A stretch of 64,000 bases of DNA from LMUY01 sp964657445 (GTDB lineage Bacteria; Pseudomonadota; Alphaproteobacteria; Acetobacterales; Acetobacteraceae): NCBI GenBank assembly GCA_964657445.1, contig CAZZVB010000001.1:5617-69616 (forward strand), in the 5' to 3' direction. Each line of letters starts with the position of its first letter. The stretch's first letter is position 1. Positions 36,737 through 44,367 of this stretch are shown piece after piece. The notes beneath the pieces were generated by a model. It searched no databases. It saw only the letters and a list, made by a program, of their open reading frames with translations, and had not been told where the DNA came from. The position numbers were made by a program, and so were the translations under genes.

Positions 36737-36768
36737 ACAAATCACCCCGACGGCGTGAGGTTCGGCGC

Positions 36769-38112
36769 ATGGCGAAAGCCAAAATGCATCTGGGGTTCGA
36801 CTTTTCCTACACCCACATGGGCGGGCGCTGGCGGCTGCCCGGCGCCTGGCCCGGCCGCACCTTCCCCGACATCGAGATGTTCGAGGACGTGGCCCGCATC
36901 TGTGAGCGCGGGCTGTTCGACATGATCTTCTCCGGCGACGGCACCGGCGTGCCCGACACCTGGCGCGGCTCGCGCGACGCCGCGGTGGAGTGGGGCATGA
37001 ACTGGCCGCGCCAGGACCTCAACCCGATCATGGTGGCGATGTCGCGCGTGGCCAAGCACGTGGGATTCGGCCTCACCTACTCGTCCACCTTCATGCACCC
37101 CTACTACATGGCCCGGCTGATGAACTCGCTGGACCACGTGACCGGCGGTCGCATCGCGATGAACCTCGTCACGTCCACCCGCCGTTCGGACGCCGCCAAT
37201 TTCGGCATGGACGAGCTGATGGACCACAGCGCCCGCTATGACCGGATGGAAGAGTTCACCGACGTCTGCCGCAAGTTATGGGACGCGACCGAGGCGGATG
37301 CGATGCTGTGGGACCACGCCACCGGCCGCGTCGGTGACCCGGCGAAGGTCCATAGCGTCAGCCACCAGGGCCGCTTCTTCAAGGTGGAGGGCCCGCTCAA
37401 CTGCCCGCCTTCGCCCCAGGGCCGCCCCGTCATCGTGCAGGCCGGCGGTTCCCCCCGCGGCATCCGCGCCTCCGCCTACGTCGCCGACCACATCTTCGGC
37501 GGCGACATGGCGCTGCCGTTGCAGGTGAAGCAGCGCCACGCGCTCGACGCCGCGCTGACCGAGCTGGGCCGTGACCCGGCGTGCGTAGGCATCCTGTGGC
37601 AGACGCCGATCGTGGTGCGCGAGACCACGCGTGAGGCGCAGGCCCAGCGGGATCTGCTGCTGACCGCGATCCCGCACGAGGCGGTGGGCGTCTATCTGTC
37701 GTACAACTGCGGCTACGACTTCTCGACCCTGCCGGAGCGTTTCACCCTGGCGGAGCTACAGGCCGAGATCGTCGCCTCCAACGCCTCCCCGGTGGGCTTC
37801 GTGCACCAGTTGGGGCTGAAGCTGGGTACCGGCGTGCAGATCACCCGGGCCGAGTTCTTCGAGCACGGGGTGCGCGAGGCGACCAGCTTCGACGAAACGA
37901 TCGCCGGGTCGCCCAGCCACCTGGCCAACGTGCTGGAGGAACGCTTCGAGGCGACCGGCAGCCGCGGCGGGTTCATGCTGGGGCACATCACCTCCCTGCC
38001 GGACGACCTGGTGGCCGCAGTGGACCTCCTGGTCCCCGAACTCCAGCGCCGGGGGCGGTTCCGGACGGAATACCGCTACCGCACGCTCCGGGAGAACTTG
38101 GCCGAAACGTAG
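36769..38112 (+). CDS. NtaA/SnaA/DszA-family flavin-dependent monooxygenase (LLM class)
   Basis: The 447-residue protein is a bacterial luciferase-like TIM barrel of the nitrilotriacetate-monooxygenase subfamily. Visible blocks are GAWPGRTFPDIEMFEDVARI, GGRIAMNLVTS, HSVSHQGRFFKVEGPLN and VIVQAGGSPRGIRASAYVADHIF. Members use FMNH2 and oxygen to oxidise organosulfur or nitrogen compounds such as NTA, dibenzothiophene sulfone or alkyl sulfones. The long upstream extension of the frame is shadow coding; ATG 36769 is the natural start. A sigma-54 promoter lies just upstream, fitting a sulfur- or nitrogen-scavenging role. Substrate and reductase are unknown. Confidence 0.92.
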   Translation: MAKAKMHLGFDFSYTHMGGRWRLPGAWPGRTFPDIEMFEDVARICERGLFDMIFSGDGTGVPDTWRGSRDAAVEWGMNWPRQDLNPIMVAMSRVAKHVGFGLTYSSTFMHPYYMARLMNSLDHVTGGRIAMNLVTSTRRSDAANFGMDELMDHSARYDRMEEFTDVCRKLWDATEADAMLWDHATGRVGDPAKVHSVSHQGRFFKVEGPLNCPPSPQGRPVIVQAGGSPRGIRASAYVADHIFGGDMALPLQVKQRHALDAALTELGRDPACVGILWQTPIVVRETTREAQAQRDLLLTAIPHEAVGVYLSYNCGYDFSTLPERFTLAELQAEIVASNASPVGFVHQLGLKLGTGVQITRAEFFEHGVREATSFDETIAGSPSHLANVLEERFEATGSRGGFMLGHITSLPDDLVAAVDLLVPELQRRGRFRTEYRYRTLRENLAET

Positions 38113-38177
38113 CGTGGCCGGTCTGGGTGCCCGGCCCTGGTGGAGCTGCCGGTATCGCGATGAGGCCTCGCCGTTGA

Positions 38178-38215
38178 TGCAAATGCACTAGACGCCCTGG
38201 TGCAACTGCGTCTGT
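38178..38215 (+). promoter_or_regulatory. Conserved 38-base element upstream of csbD copy 1
   Basis: This element matches 52286-52323 at 33 of 38 positions. Both copies start exactly 131 bases before a csbD ATG. It begins TGCAAATGCA and ends CTGCGTCTGT, with an imperfect inverted repeat (TGCAC...GTGCA) in the middle. The DNA between element and gene is much less alike, so the element is probably a regulator-binding site. Confidence 0.6.
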
Positions 38216-38308
38216 GACGACGGCGTAGGTAGGTCCATCTTCCGTTTACTGACGGAGCGCGGTCATTCCGGCCGTGGCAATCGCCAGACACCATGAAGGA
38301 ACTGTGAG

Positions 38309-38488
38309 ATGGACAAGGATCGCATCGAAGGCGTCGCTAGCCAGATCAAGGGCTCCATCAAGGAGGCCATCGGCAAGGTGACGGGTGACGTGCAGACCGA
38401 AGCCGAGGGCAAGGCCGAGAAGGCTGCCGGCAAGGTGCAGAACACCGTCGGCGGCGCGAAGGACACAGTCCGCGACGCGCTGAAGTAA
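38309..38488 (+). CDS. csbD: CsbD-family stress protein, copy 1
   Basis: The 59-residue Lys/Glu-rich protein matches CsbD: MDKDRIEGVASQIKG, then IGKVTGD, EGKAEKAAGKVQN and KDTVRDALK. CsbD proteins are small, abundant, general-stress-induced proteins of unknown mechanism. It is nearly identical to the protein at 52417-52596, differing only at V9/I9 and I13/V13. An AAGGAAC ribosome site precedes ATG 38309. A strong hairpin follows, then a DUF2934 gene. Confidence 0.9.
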   Translation: MDKDRIEGVASQIKGSIKEAIGKVTGDVQTEAEGKAEKAAGKVQNTVGGAKDTVRDALK

Positions 38489-38504
38489 GCGCAGTCAATC
38501 AGAG

Positions 38505-38530
38505 CGGCGCCTGCTGTCCGGCAGGCGCCG
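38505..38530 (+). terminator. Hairpin after csbD copy 1
   Basis: CGGCGCCTGC (38505-38514) and GCAGGCGCCG (38521-38530) form a perfect 10-base stem with a 6-base loop, 16 bases past the csbD stop. The equivalent stem at 52614-52637 follows copy 2. It may attenuate read-through into the DUF2934 gene. Confidence 0.65.
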
Positions 38531-38559
38531 TTCGGACCCCGCAGCCCAGGTCATGAAAG

Positions 38560-38775
38560 ATGCGACTCGATAAACTTGACGAGACCGTACGCCGGCACGC
38601 CCACCGTTTGTGGGAGAAAGCCGGCAAGCCGCACGGACATAATGACGAGTTCTGGTCGCGCGCGCATGAGGAAGTATCGATGCTCATGGAGAGCGGACAT
38701 CGGATCCGGAGCGAGGCTTACCCCGTATGGAGTGCGGAAAGCGCTCCATCATCCCGCATGAAACGAGGAATGTAG
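38560..38775 (+). CDS. DUF2934 protein with a decayed second repeat
   Basis: The 71-residue protein has one DUF2934 motif (RRHAHRLWEKAGKPHGHNDEF, about 11-31), a short helical segment of unknown role common in rhizobial and acetic-acid-type bacteria. Residues 51-66 (SEAYPVWSAESAP) still align with the second DUF2934 repeat of the paralogue at 52671-52916. There the sequence is EAHRLWQEAGKPFG, so this copy has lost the second motif. It may be cotranscribed with csbD, subject to the intervening hairpin. Confidence 0.75.
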   Translation: MRLDKLDETVRRHAHRLWEKAGKPHGHNDEFWSRAHEEVSMLMESGHRIRSEAYPVWSAESAPSSRMKRGM

Positions 38776-38777
38776 AC

Positions 38778-39137
38778 ATGAACGAAGACACCATCGTCGG
38801 CACCGGCAAAGACGCGGTCGGCAAGATCAAGGACGCGGTCGGCGGTTTGACCGGCGATACGAGCACTCAGATCGACGGCAAGCTGGATCAAGCCGTGGGC
38901 AAGACGCAGAAGGCATTCGGCAACGCGTCCGAGAGCTTGCGCGACACTGCTGAGACCCTGTCGTCCAAGGCCGCCGACTGGGCGGGACAAGCCGGGCACT
39001 ATGTCGAGGAGACCGTCGAAAAGATGCCGGTGCTCTCGATCGTCGGCCTCGCAGCTCTCGCGTATGTGAGCGCCTACCTCATCCACTCCCCGAGCAGCCC
39101 CTTCGCGCCCAAGCCGCGCAATCGGTTCGGCTGGTAA
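38778..39137 (+). CDS. Membrane-anchored CsbD-like protein
   Basis: The 119-residue protein starts at ATG 38778, two bases after the DUF2934 stop. Its first half repeats the CsbD pattern (GTGKDAVGKIKDAVGGLTGDT and QIDGKLDQAVGKTQKAFG). The second half has an amphipathic stretch and one membrane helix (MPVLSIVGLAALAYVSAYLIH, about 88-108), with a short Pro-rich tail. The architecture resembles DUF883-like anchoring joined to a CsbD region. Role unknown; it probably acts in envelope stress with the neighbouring csbD. Confidence 0.78.
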   Translation: MNEDTIVGTGKDAVGKIKDAVGGLTGDTSTQIDGKLDQAVGKTQKAFGNASESLRDTAETLSSKAADWAGQAGHYVEETVEKMPVLSIVGLAALAYVSAYLIHSPSSPFAPKPRNRFGW

Positions 39138-39192
39138 TTCGGGTGGGTTGCCGGACGCACCAGAGTCGCGTCTGACGCGTTTGGCTTTTAAC

Positions 39193-39214
39193 GCGCCGTC
39201 CTACCGGACGGCGC
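39193..39214 (+). terminator. Hairpin after the membrane-anchored CsbD-like gene
   Basis: GCGCCGTCC (39193-39201) and GGACGGCGC (39206-39214) form a perfect 9-base stem with a TACC loop. It lies between the CsbD-like gene and the next small gene. Confidence 0.6.
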
Positions 39215-39235
39215 TGGAATTCGGAGGACGAAGTC

Positions 39236-39529
39236 ATGGACGACACCAAAACGGCAGCCGCTGAAGAGCACGAGCAGGCGGCTAAGCTGCTGGAGATTGC
39301 GGCCCAGCATCACCGCAACGCTGCCAAGCAGTGCCAGTCGGGCAATTTCCCCAAGGCGCACAGCCTCGCGATTTCAGCGTCCGAGACTGTGACGACCGCG
39401 AGCGATCACGCGCTGAAGGCAGTGGATCACTACCGCCACCACGCCGAGGAAGTCGCTGAGCAGAAGGCCGAAGCAGCGGCGGAAGAGGCTGCTCGCGCTG
39501 CCAAGCATGAGGCGAAGGCGGCGAACTAG
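39236..39529 (+). CDS. Small Ala/Glu/His-rich helical protein, uncharacterised
   Basis: The 97-residue protein has a strong GGAGG ribosome site before ATG 39236. It is almost entirely helical in composition: repeated HxxxA and AAEE runs, a middle section HSLAISASETVTTASDHALKAVDHY, and an Ala/Lys/Glu-rich tail that could form a coiled coil. No known family is recognised. Its position after the csbD/DUF2934 cassette suggests a stress-related protein. Confidence 0.7.
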   Translation: MDDTKTAAAEEHEQAAKLLEIAAQHHRNAAKQCQSGNFPKAHSLAISASETVTTASDHALKAVDHYRHHAEEVAEQKAEAAAEEAARAAKHEAKAAN

Positions 39530-39588
39530 AACTTTGACGTCGGCGAGCATTGTTGTCCGTTCAGATAGCAAGGTGATCGGATGATGTT

Positions 39589-40518
39589 CTAAGTCTGGTG
39601 CGCCGTGTTCAGCAGCAGACTTGTAAGCTCAGCAGCACTGGGGAACGAACGCATCGCGCCCCGCTGCTCCACGGTGCGGGCGGCGACGCGTTGGGCGGGG
39701 GCGATTGCAGCATCGGCCGGAACTCCGGCCGCCACCATCGCTGCAAGCGTGCCGCAAAACGCGTCGCCCGCCCCAGTGCTGTCCAACAGGCGGGCCGGGC
39801 ATGGCGGGACGTAGCGTTCTCCCGTCCGGTCAGCCACCAGGCAGCCATCCCCGCCCAGCGTCACCACCGCGAAAGCGCTGCCGGCCGCGTGCAGCGCGGC
39901 GGCGCTGGTGGTGCCGGTGATCGCTTCCGCCTCGATGCGGTTTGCCACCACGACGGCGCAGCGGGGCAGCAAGGGCCGCACATCCCATAGCAGCGGCGCC
40001 GTGTTGAACATCACCTGCGCCGGTCCGGCGGTCATCGCGGCGTGCGTGGCGGCGAACGACAGATTGCCTTGCATCAGCAGCCACTCGCCCGGCTGGATCG
40101 CCGCGGCGAACCGTGCCGCCGAGGCCGGTTCGAACCCTTCGGCGCAGGCGCCGGCGCTGACGATGCAGTTCTCGCCGTCCGGCGTCAGCATCAGCACGGA
40201 GCGGTCGGTCGGCAAGGCGTAGCGCGGCAAGGCCAGCGCCTCGAACGGCTCGGCCGCCAACCCCGCGGCCACCGCGTCGGGGTCGGCGTCGTCGCCAAGC
40301 GGGGCCATGAAGCTGACACGCGCTCCGGCACGAGCCGCCATGACAGCCTGGTTCAGACCTTTCCCGCCCAAGGCATAGTGCGGGTCGCTGCCGACCATGC
40401 TTTCGCCGGGCCGGGGCATCCGCGGAAGCACGAGCCCGAAATCCACCCCGGCATTGCCGAGCACATACACCCGCCCGGGCTGGCGCGGATCGTGCCTTGA
40501 TGGGGCGTGCTGTTCCAT
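39589..40518 (-). CDS. Ribokinase-like PfkB-family sugar kinase
   Basis: The 309-residue protein has the PfkB fold: an N-terminal GGKGLNQA sugar-binding signature (51-58) and the C-terminal ATP-site signature DSTGAGDAF, with catalytic base D252. It resembles ribokinase and related nucleoside or sugar kinases. It is transcribed alone, with no sugar transporter or isomerase nearby, so the substrate is not assigned. The 299 bases upstream hold no gene that I can support. Confidence 0.88.
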   Translation of the reverse strand: MEQHAPSRHDPRQPGRVYVLGNAGVDFGLVLPRMPRPGESMVGSDPHYALGGKGLNQAVMAARAGARVSFMAPLGDDADPDAVAAGLAAEPFEALALPRYALPTDRSVLMLTPDGENCIVSAGACAEGFEPASAARFAAAIQPGEWLLMQGNLSFAATHAAMTAGPAQVMFNTAPLLWDVRPLLPRCAVVVANRIEAEAITGTTSAAALHAAGSAFAVVTLGGDGCLVADRTGERYVPPCPARLLDSTGAGDAFCGTLAAMVAAGVPADAAIAPAQRVAARTVEQRGAMRSFPSAAELTSLLLNTAHQT

Positions 40519-40817
40519 TGCTTCCCTATGTCCGGTTCCTCAGCTTCGCCGCAATGACGCACTCGCCCGGTGTCGATGCCGGCGGCATCTTCCCCGGCGC
40601 GCCGGACACGCGACGTCGCGCAGGGTTATCTCGTCGATGGAACGAGCACAGTAACGCCAAGTAACAGCGCGGCCCCGGGTAATTCTGCTTGCCGGTTCAC
40701 TACCGCGGGTGTCAGAAACTCAGGCGACGGGGTTAGTCCGTCGGATTGCATCAGGATTGTTCGCTCTCAAATAAGAGACCGGCGCTATAAGAGCCTCCTG
40801 AGAGGCGCAGTGACAGG

Positions 40818-41324
40818 ATGAACATGAAAACTTCTACTTCGATCGCAATGGTGATGGCGGCGGCTGTGATGCTCGACGCATGCGCCCAAACGCCGCTTGG
40901 GCCGACCGTTCAGGTGCTGCCGCCACGGGGTAAACCGTTCGAGGTGTTCCAGCAGGATCAGGCCATTTGCACGCAGTATGCGCAGGGCCAGGTGCAAGGC
41001 CAGGCGGACCGGGCGAACACGCAGGCTGTGGGCGGTGCGGTGCTCGGCACAGTGCTCGGCGCCGGGTTGGGCGCTGCTATCGGCCGCGGCCAGGGTGCGG
41101 CGATCGGGGCCGCGAGCGGGGCGGCACTTGGCACCGGCATCGGCGCCGGGCAGACCGGCCAGGCGCAGTACGGCATCCAGGGACAGTACGACAACGCCTA
41201 CGTGCAGTGCATGGTGTCCAAGGGCAACCAGATGCCGGCACCCTCGCCGGTGTATGTCCAGCCGGCGCCGTATGTCGTGCAGCCAGCGCCCTACCTGGTT
41301 CAGCCGGCGCCCTACCCGTATTAA
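40818..41324 (+). CDS. Glycine-zipper envelope protein
   Basis: The 168-residue protein has an N-terminal signal ending near MLDAC (C22). This resembles a lipobox, but the aspartate is unusual, so lipidation is uncertain. Residues 68-110 form a Gly/Ala-rich glycine-zipper segment (AVLGTVLGAGLGAAIGRG), typical of outer-membrane SlyB/17-kDa-antigen-like proteins. The C-terminus has repeated QPAPY units. It is probably a cell-envelope stability protein. A 16-base-stem hairpin follows. Confidence 0.8.
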   Translation: MNMKTSTSIAMVMAAAVMLDACAQTPLGPTVQVLPPRGKPFEVFQQDQAICTQYAQGQVQGQADRANTQAVGGAVLGTVLGAGLGAAIGRGQGAAIGAASGAALGTGIGAGQTGQAQYGIQGQYDNAYVQCMVSKGNQMPAPSPVYVQPAPYVVQPAPYLVQPAPYPY

Positions 41325-41381
41325 GGCTCGCTAAGGGCGACCGAGCGTCGCCCGCACCCTGCCTTGCCGATCGCGTCACGA

Positions 41382-41422
41382 GCCTGCGCCCGTCAGCAAC
41401 CGTCGAGCTGACGGGCGCAGGC
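41382..41422 (+). terminator. Strong hairpin beside the scaffold gap
   Basis: A perfect 16-base stem (41382-41397 with 41407-41422) and a 9-base loop (AACCGTCGA) follow the glycine-zipper gene. The right arm is repeated at 41562-41577 after the gap because of the 55-base duplication. A stem this strong could itself have broken the assembly. Confidence 0.6.
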
Positions 41423-41454
41423 CCGGCGCGGGCGGCCGGGCAGCGCCTCATCGG
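41400..41454 (+). repeat. 55-base copy left of the scaffold gap
   Basis: These 55 bases are identical to 41555-41609 on the other side of the 100-N gap. This is most simply two contig ends that overlap and were not merged. Confidence 0.9.
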
Positions 41455-41554
41455 NNNNNNNNNNNNNNNNNNNNNNNNNNNNNNNNNNNNNNNNNNNNNN
41501 NNNNNNNNNNNNNNNNNNNNNNNNNNNNNNNNNNNNNNNNNNNNNNNNNNNNNN
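41455..41554. other. 100-N scaffold gap in a 367-base gene-free stretch
   Basis: Exactly 100 Ns, a standard placeholder length. The gene-free stretch 41325-41691 around it holds the 16-base-stem hairpin, the two 55-base copies, this gap, and the short leader of the aldose epimerase gene. True missing length is unknown and may be zero. Confidence 0.97.
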
Positions 41555-41609
41555 CCGTCGAGCTGACGGGCGCAGGCCCGGCGCGGGCGGCCGGGCAGCG
41601 CCTCATCGG
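41555..41609 (+). repeat. 55-base copy right of the scaffold gap
   Basis: Identical to 41400-41454; see the left copy. It lacks the left arm of the hairpin, consistent with the contig starting inside that structure. Confidence 0.9.
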
Positions 41610-41691
41610 ATTGTCGAGCACCGATCCGGGGATCAGCGGCAAGCCGGATGCTGCGCGCGTGCTACGGTCGGCCGATAATGGGGGGACACTC

Positions 41692-42591
41692 ATGATCGAA
41701 CTCACTGCCGGCACCGCCCGGCTGCTGGTCTGCCCGGCGATCGGCGGCGCCATCGGGGGCTGGTCCCGCGGCGGAAAGGACATCCTGCGCGCCACCTCGG
41801 CCGAAGCGCTGGCGGGCAGCAATTCCCGCCTGTTGTCGTGCTTTCCGCTCATACCGTTTTCCAACCGGATCGCCTGGGGCCGGTTTTCCTTCGGCGGCGA
41901 AAGCTTCCAACTGGCGCGCAACTTCGGCGACCATCCGCACACCATCCACGGCAATGCCTGGCAGCGCGAATGGGCGGTGGAAAGCCAGACGCCGTCCGAC
42001 GCGACGCTGGTGCTGCAGCATGACCCGGCAGACGACCCGGCTGCCCGAGACGGTTGCCACTGGCCCTACCGTTACACCGCGACCCTGCGCTACGCGCTGC
42101 AACCGCACGGCCTCAACGTCACCATCAGCCTGACCAACACGGACCACCGCGCGCAGCCGGTCGGCCTGGGGCTGCACCCCTACCAGCCGCGGACGGACAG
42201 AACGGCCATCGCGTTCAAGGCCGGTTCGGTCTGGCACACCGGCGAGGACTCGCTGCCCGACGCTCGGCTGCCGGTGGCGGGCCATTGGAGCTTCGACCCC
42301 GGCCACGTGATCGAAGGCCCGCCGCTCGACAATTGCTACGCCGCCTGGACCGGCCGCGCCGAGATCACCCGCCCGGAACACGGCATCCGCCTGACGATCG
42401 CCGGCGACGACATCTTCAGGCACTTGGTGGTCTATACGCCGCCGGGCAAACCGTTCTTCGCCGTCGAGCCCGCCAGCAACATGACCGACGCTATCAACCG
42501 GATGGACAGCGTGCCGGATCATGGCCTGCGCGTGCTGCAGCCAGGAGACGTGCTGACACGGGAGGTTCGGTTCCGCGTCGAGGATCTTTAG
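41692..42591 (+). CDS. Aldose 1-epimerase family protein
   Basis: The 299-residue protein belongs to the galactose-mutarotase/aldose-epimerase superfamily. Marks are SNRIAWGRFSF, HTIHGNAWQREW, GLGLHPY, and the C-terminal EPASNMTDAINR with its conserved glutamate. Such enzymes interconvert alpha and beta anomers of free sugars. ATG 41692 is preceded by GGGGGGACACTC, a good ribosome site, which rules out the longer frame. No pathway partners are adjacent. Confidence 0.9.
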   Translation: MIELTAGTARLLVCPAIGGAIGGWSRGGKDILRATSAEALAGSNSRLLSCFPLIPFSNRIAWGRFSFGGESFQLARNFGDHPHTIHGNAWQREWAVESQTPSDATLVLQHDPADDPAARDGCHWPYRYTATLRYALQPHGLNVTISLTNTDHRAQPVGLGLHPYQPRTDRTAIAFKAGSVWHTGEDSLPDARLPVAGHWSFDPGHVIEGPPLDNCYAAWTGRAEITRPEHGIRLTIAGDDIFRHLVVYTPPGKPFFAVEPASNMTDAINRMDSVPDHGLRVLQPGDVLTREVRFRVEDL

Positions 42592-42686
42592 GCTTCTCCT
42601 TTGAATGAATGAGACGGCGCGATTTACTTGCAGGATCAAAATTAATACGCGAGGATGTCCTTCAATAAAAGACTAGGACGCCGCGC

Positions 42687-43082
42687 ATGCCTAAGCAGCC
42701 GCAGCCGAAAGAGTCTTCAATGGCAGGCGCCGGCCCGCCGTCGCGGTCCGTCATCATCTCAGCCGTTGCCATCACCGGGATCGTCGTCTTCCTCGTCGGC
42801 ACCGTAGTGACCACGATCGGCTTCTTCACCGCTTCCCACGCCGACACATCGTTCGCCGGCAAGGCGGCAGGCCTGTCTGTGACGACCAGCAACGCCGGCC
42901 TGGCGCTGTGCTTCTTCGGATGCGTCTTCGTGGGCTTGGCAGCGGCCCTCAAGCCGGTGGCCGCCGTGGTGTTCTATGAGAAAGACCAGCGCAATTGGAT
43001 CGAGCGGGCGCCGCCCTGGATCGCGCCGCTCTGTGGGCTTGCCGCAGCCGCTTGCCTTGTCGCGCTTGTGCTCAACCGGTGA
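42687..43082 (+). CDS. Small three-helix membrane protein coupled to a subtilase-like gene
   Basis: The 131-residue protein has three predicted membrane helices (about 22-48, 68-95, 109-128) and a Pro-rich N-terminus. No known family is recognised. Its stop overlaps the GTG start of the next gene (GTGA), so the two are translationally coupled and probably work together. The leader upstream (42592-42686) is unusually AT-rich for this genome. It could anchor or regulate the subtilase-like partner. Confidence 0.72.
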   Translation: MPKQPQPKESSMAGAGPPSRSVIISAVAITGIVVFLVGTVVTTIGFFTASHADTSFAGKAAGLSVTTSNAGLALCFFGCVFVGLAAALKPVAAVVFYEKDQRNWIERAPPWIAPLCGLAAAACLVALVLNR

Positions 43083-44314
43083 ACGGCGACGACGATTTCG
43101 AAGCCGAACTGTTCAGTCCGGTCACGTCCGGCATCTTCAATGCGAATTGGCTGCATGAGCCTGCGACCGGCATCTGGCGGGCGCCGGTGCCGCGCGAGTT
43201 CCAGCGCGAGGCGATGCGGCAGATGTATCTGTCGCAGACCGGCACCGCCGACCCGGCCCCGTTCGACGCCGTATTCCCGATGCTGTGGCGTTTGCCCAGC
43301 GAACCGAAATCGCCGGGCCGTGTCACGATGGTCATGCTCGATACCGGTTGCCTGACGGAGCACCCGCTGCTCGAGGGCTGTATCGAGGACACGTGCGATT
43401 TCACCGGTGAAACCGTGGAGGACCGGATTGGGCACGGCACCGGCGTGGCGCTGACCGCGCGGATGATGCCGTTCGGCGGTTGGCGGCCGCAACTATTCAT
43501 TGGCAAGGTGTTCGCGGAAGACCGGCGCGACGCCGCACGCAACCTGATCCGCGGCATCGAGTGGGCCGCGGGCCTGGCACGCTCGCTGGACCGGCGCATC
43601 AACATCATCCTGCGGGTTGGCGTGTACAACCGCCGCTGGCTTGGCCTGCGGTCCTGCGATGGGACGTGTGACGTCTGCCAGGCGGCGTTGCGGGCGTTGC
43701 AAGACCCGCGCGTTTCGATCGATGCAGCGCCCGGCAACCGGGCCGGCCAGACAGCTTGCCCCGCCAGCGCCGCTTTGCGCGTCAAGGATACGCTGAAGCC
43801 CGATCCGGCAATGCCGGACAAGCCGCGGTTCGTCTCGATGGCGCCGCGCGACTACGCCGATGCCGGAGTAGGCACGATGACGATCGAGGGCGACGGTCAC
43901 TACTCCTTCTCGACGGATACGGTGACCCTGTTTCCGCCGAAACTGCTCACATCGCTGCTGCCTCTTCCGGCACTGGCCGCAGCCATGAATGCAGGACGGC
44001 AGTCACTGGGCGAGAGCTTCTTCGCCTACCGCGGCTCCTGGACCGTCGCCAAGATCGGCGGCCGGCCCGAAAGGGTGCCGTTATGGCCCGGCGGCGGCGA
44101 GGGAACGCTGTCGTTCGAATACAACAGGACGGCGCAAGGCGTGACGCTCACAGCGGTGGACCTGCCCGGTTTTGCGGTCAGCGCTCCGACCACCGACATG
44201 CTCCATGTGAAATTGCCTCAGGCAGTGCAGGACTTCCTCGCCGCCCACCCGGAGCTGCCCGGACCCATCCGGGACCGTGCGACCGAAATGGCGCGAAAGC
44301 TGACGATCCGCTGA
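43079..44314 (+). CDS. Subtilase-like (S8) protein lacking an evident catalytic serine
   Basis: The 411-residue protein has subtilisin-fold landmarks: an Asp-box MVMLDTGCLTEHPLL (D88), a His-box RIGHGTGVALTA (H119), and an oxyanion-hole-like AAPGN (N220) followed by CPASA. The usual GTSxAAP serine block is absent, and the INMSLG strand is replaced by INIILRVG. No signal peptide is seen. It is probably a catalytically dead or highly diverged subtilase, perhaps with a binding role. Cysteine pairs (C197, C200, C227) are prominent. It is coupled by GTGA to the membrane protein before it. Confidence 0.65.
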   Translation: MNGDDDFEAELFSPVTSGIFNANWLHEPATGIWRAPVPREFQREAMRQMYLSQTGTADPAPFDAVFPMLWRLPSEPKSPGRVTMVMLDTGCLTEHPLLEGCIEDTCDFTGETVEDRIGHGTGVALTARMMPFGGWRPQLFIGKVFAEDRRDAARNLIRGIEWAAGLARSLDRRINIILRVGVYNRRWLGLRSCDGTCDVCQAALRALQDPRVSIDAAPGNRAGQTACPASAALRVKDTLKPDPAMPDKPRFVSMAPRDYADAGVGTMTIEGDGHYSFSTDTVTLFPPKLLTSLLPLPALAAAMNAGRQSLGESFFAYRGSWTVAKIGGRPERVPLWPGGGEGTLSFEYNRTAQGVTLTAVDLPGFAVSAPTTDMLHVKLPQAVQDFLAAHPELPGPIRDRATEMARKLTIR

Positions 44315-44367
44315 CGCACGGCCCTGGATCGCCAAGGCAAGCGGCTCGCGATGACGGGGCGCCAGCG

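Noticed and set aside
35557..36768. N-terminal extension of the NtaA-type monooxygenase to 851 residues
   Set aside because: The extension is antisense to the HpaB-type gene; the conserved family start and the sigma-54 promoter both point to ATG 36769.
40519..40817. 299-base gap with an 83-codon frame at 40570-40821
   Set aside because: Composition and lack of a ribosome site or recognisable domain argue against a gene; I see no promoter or RNA structure that I can support.
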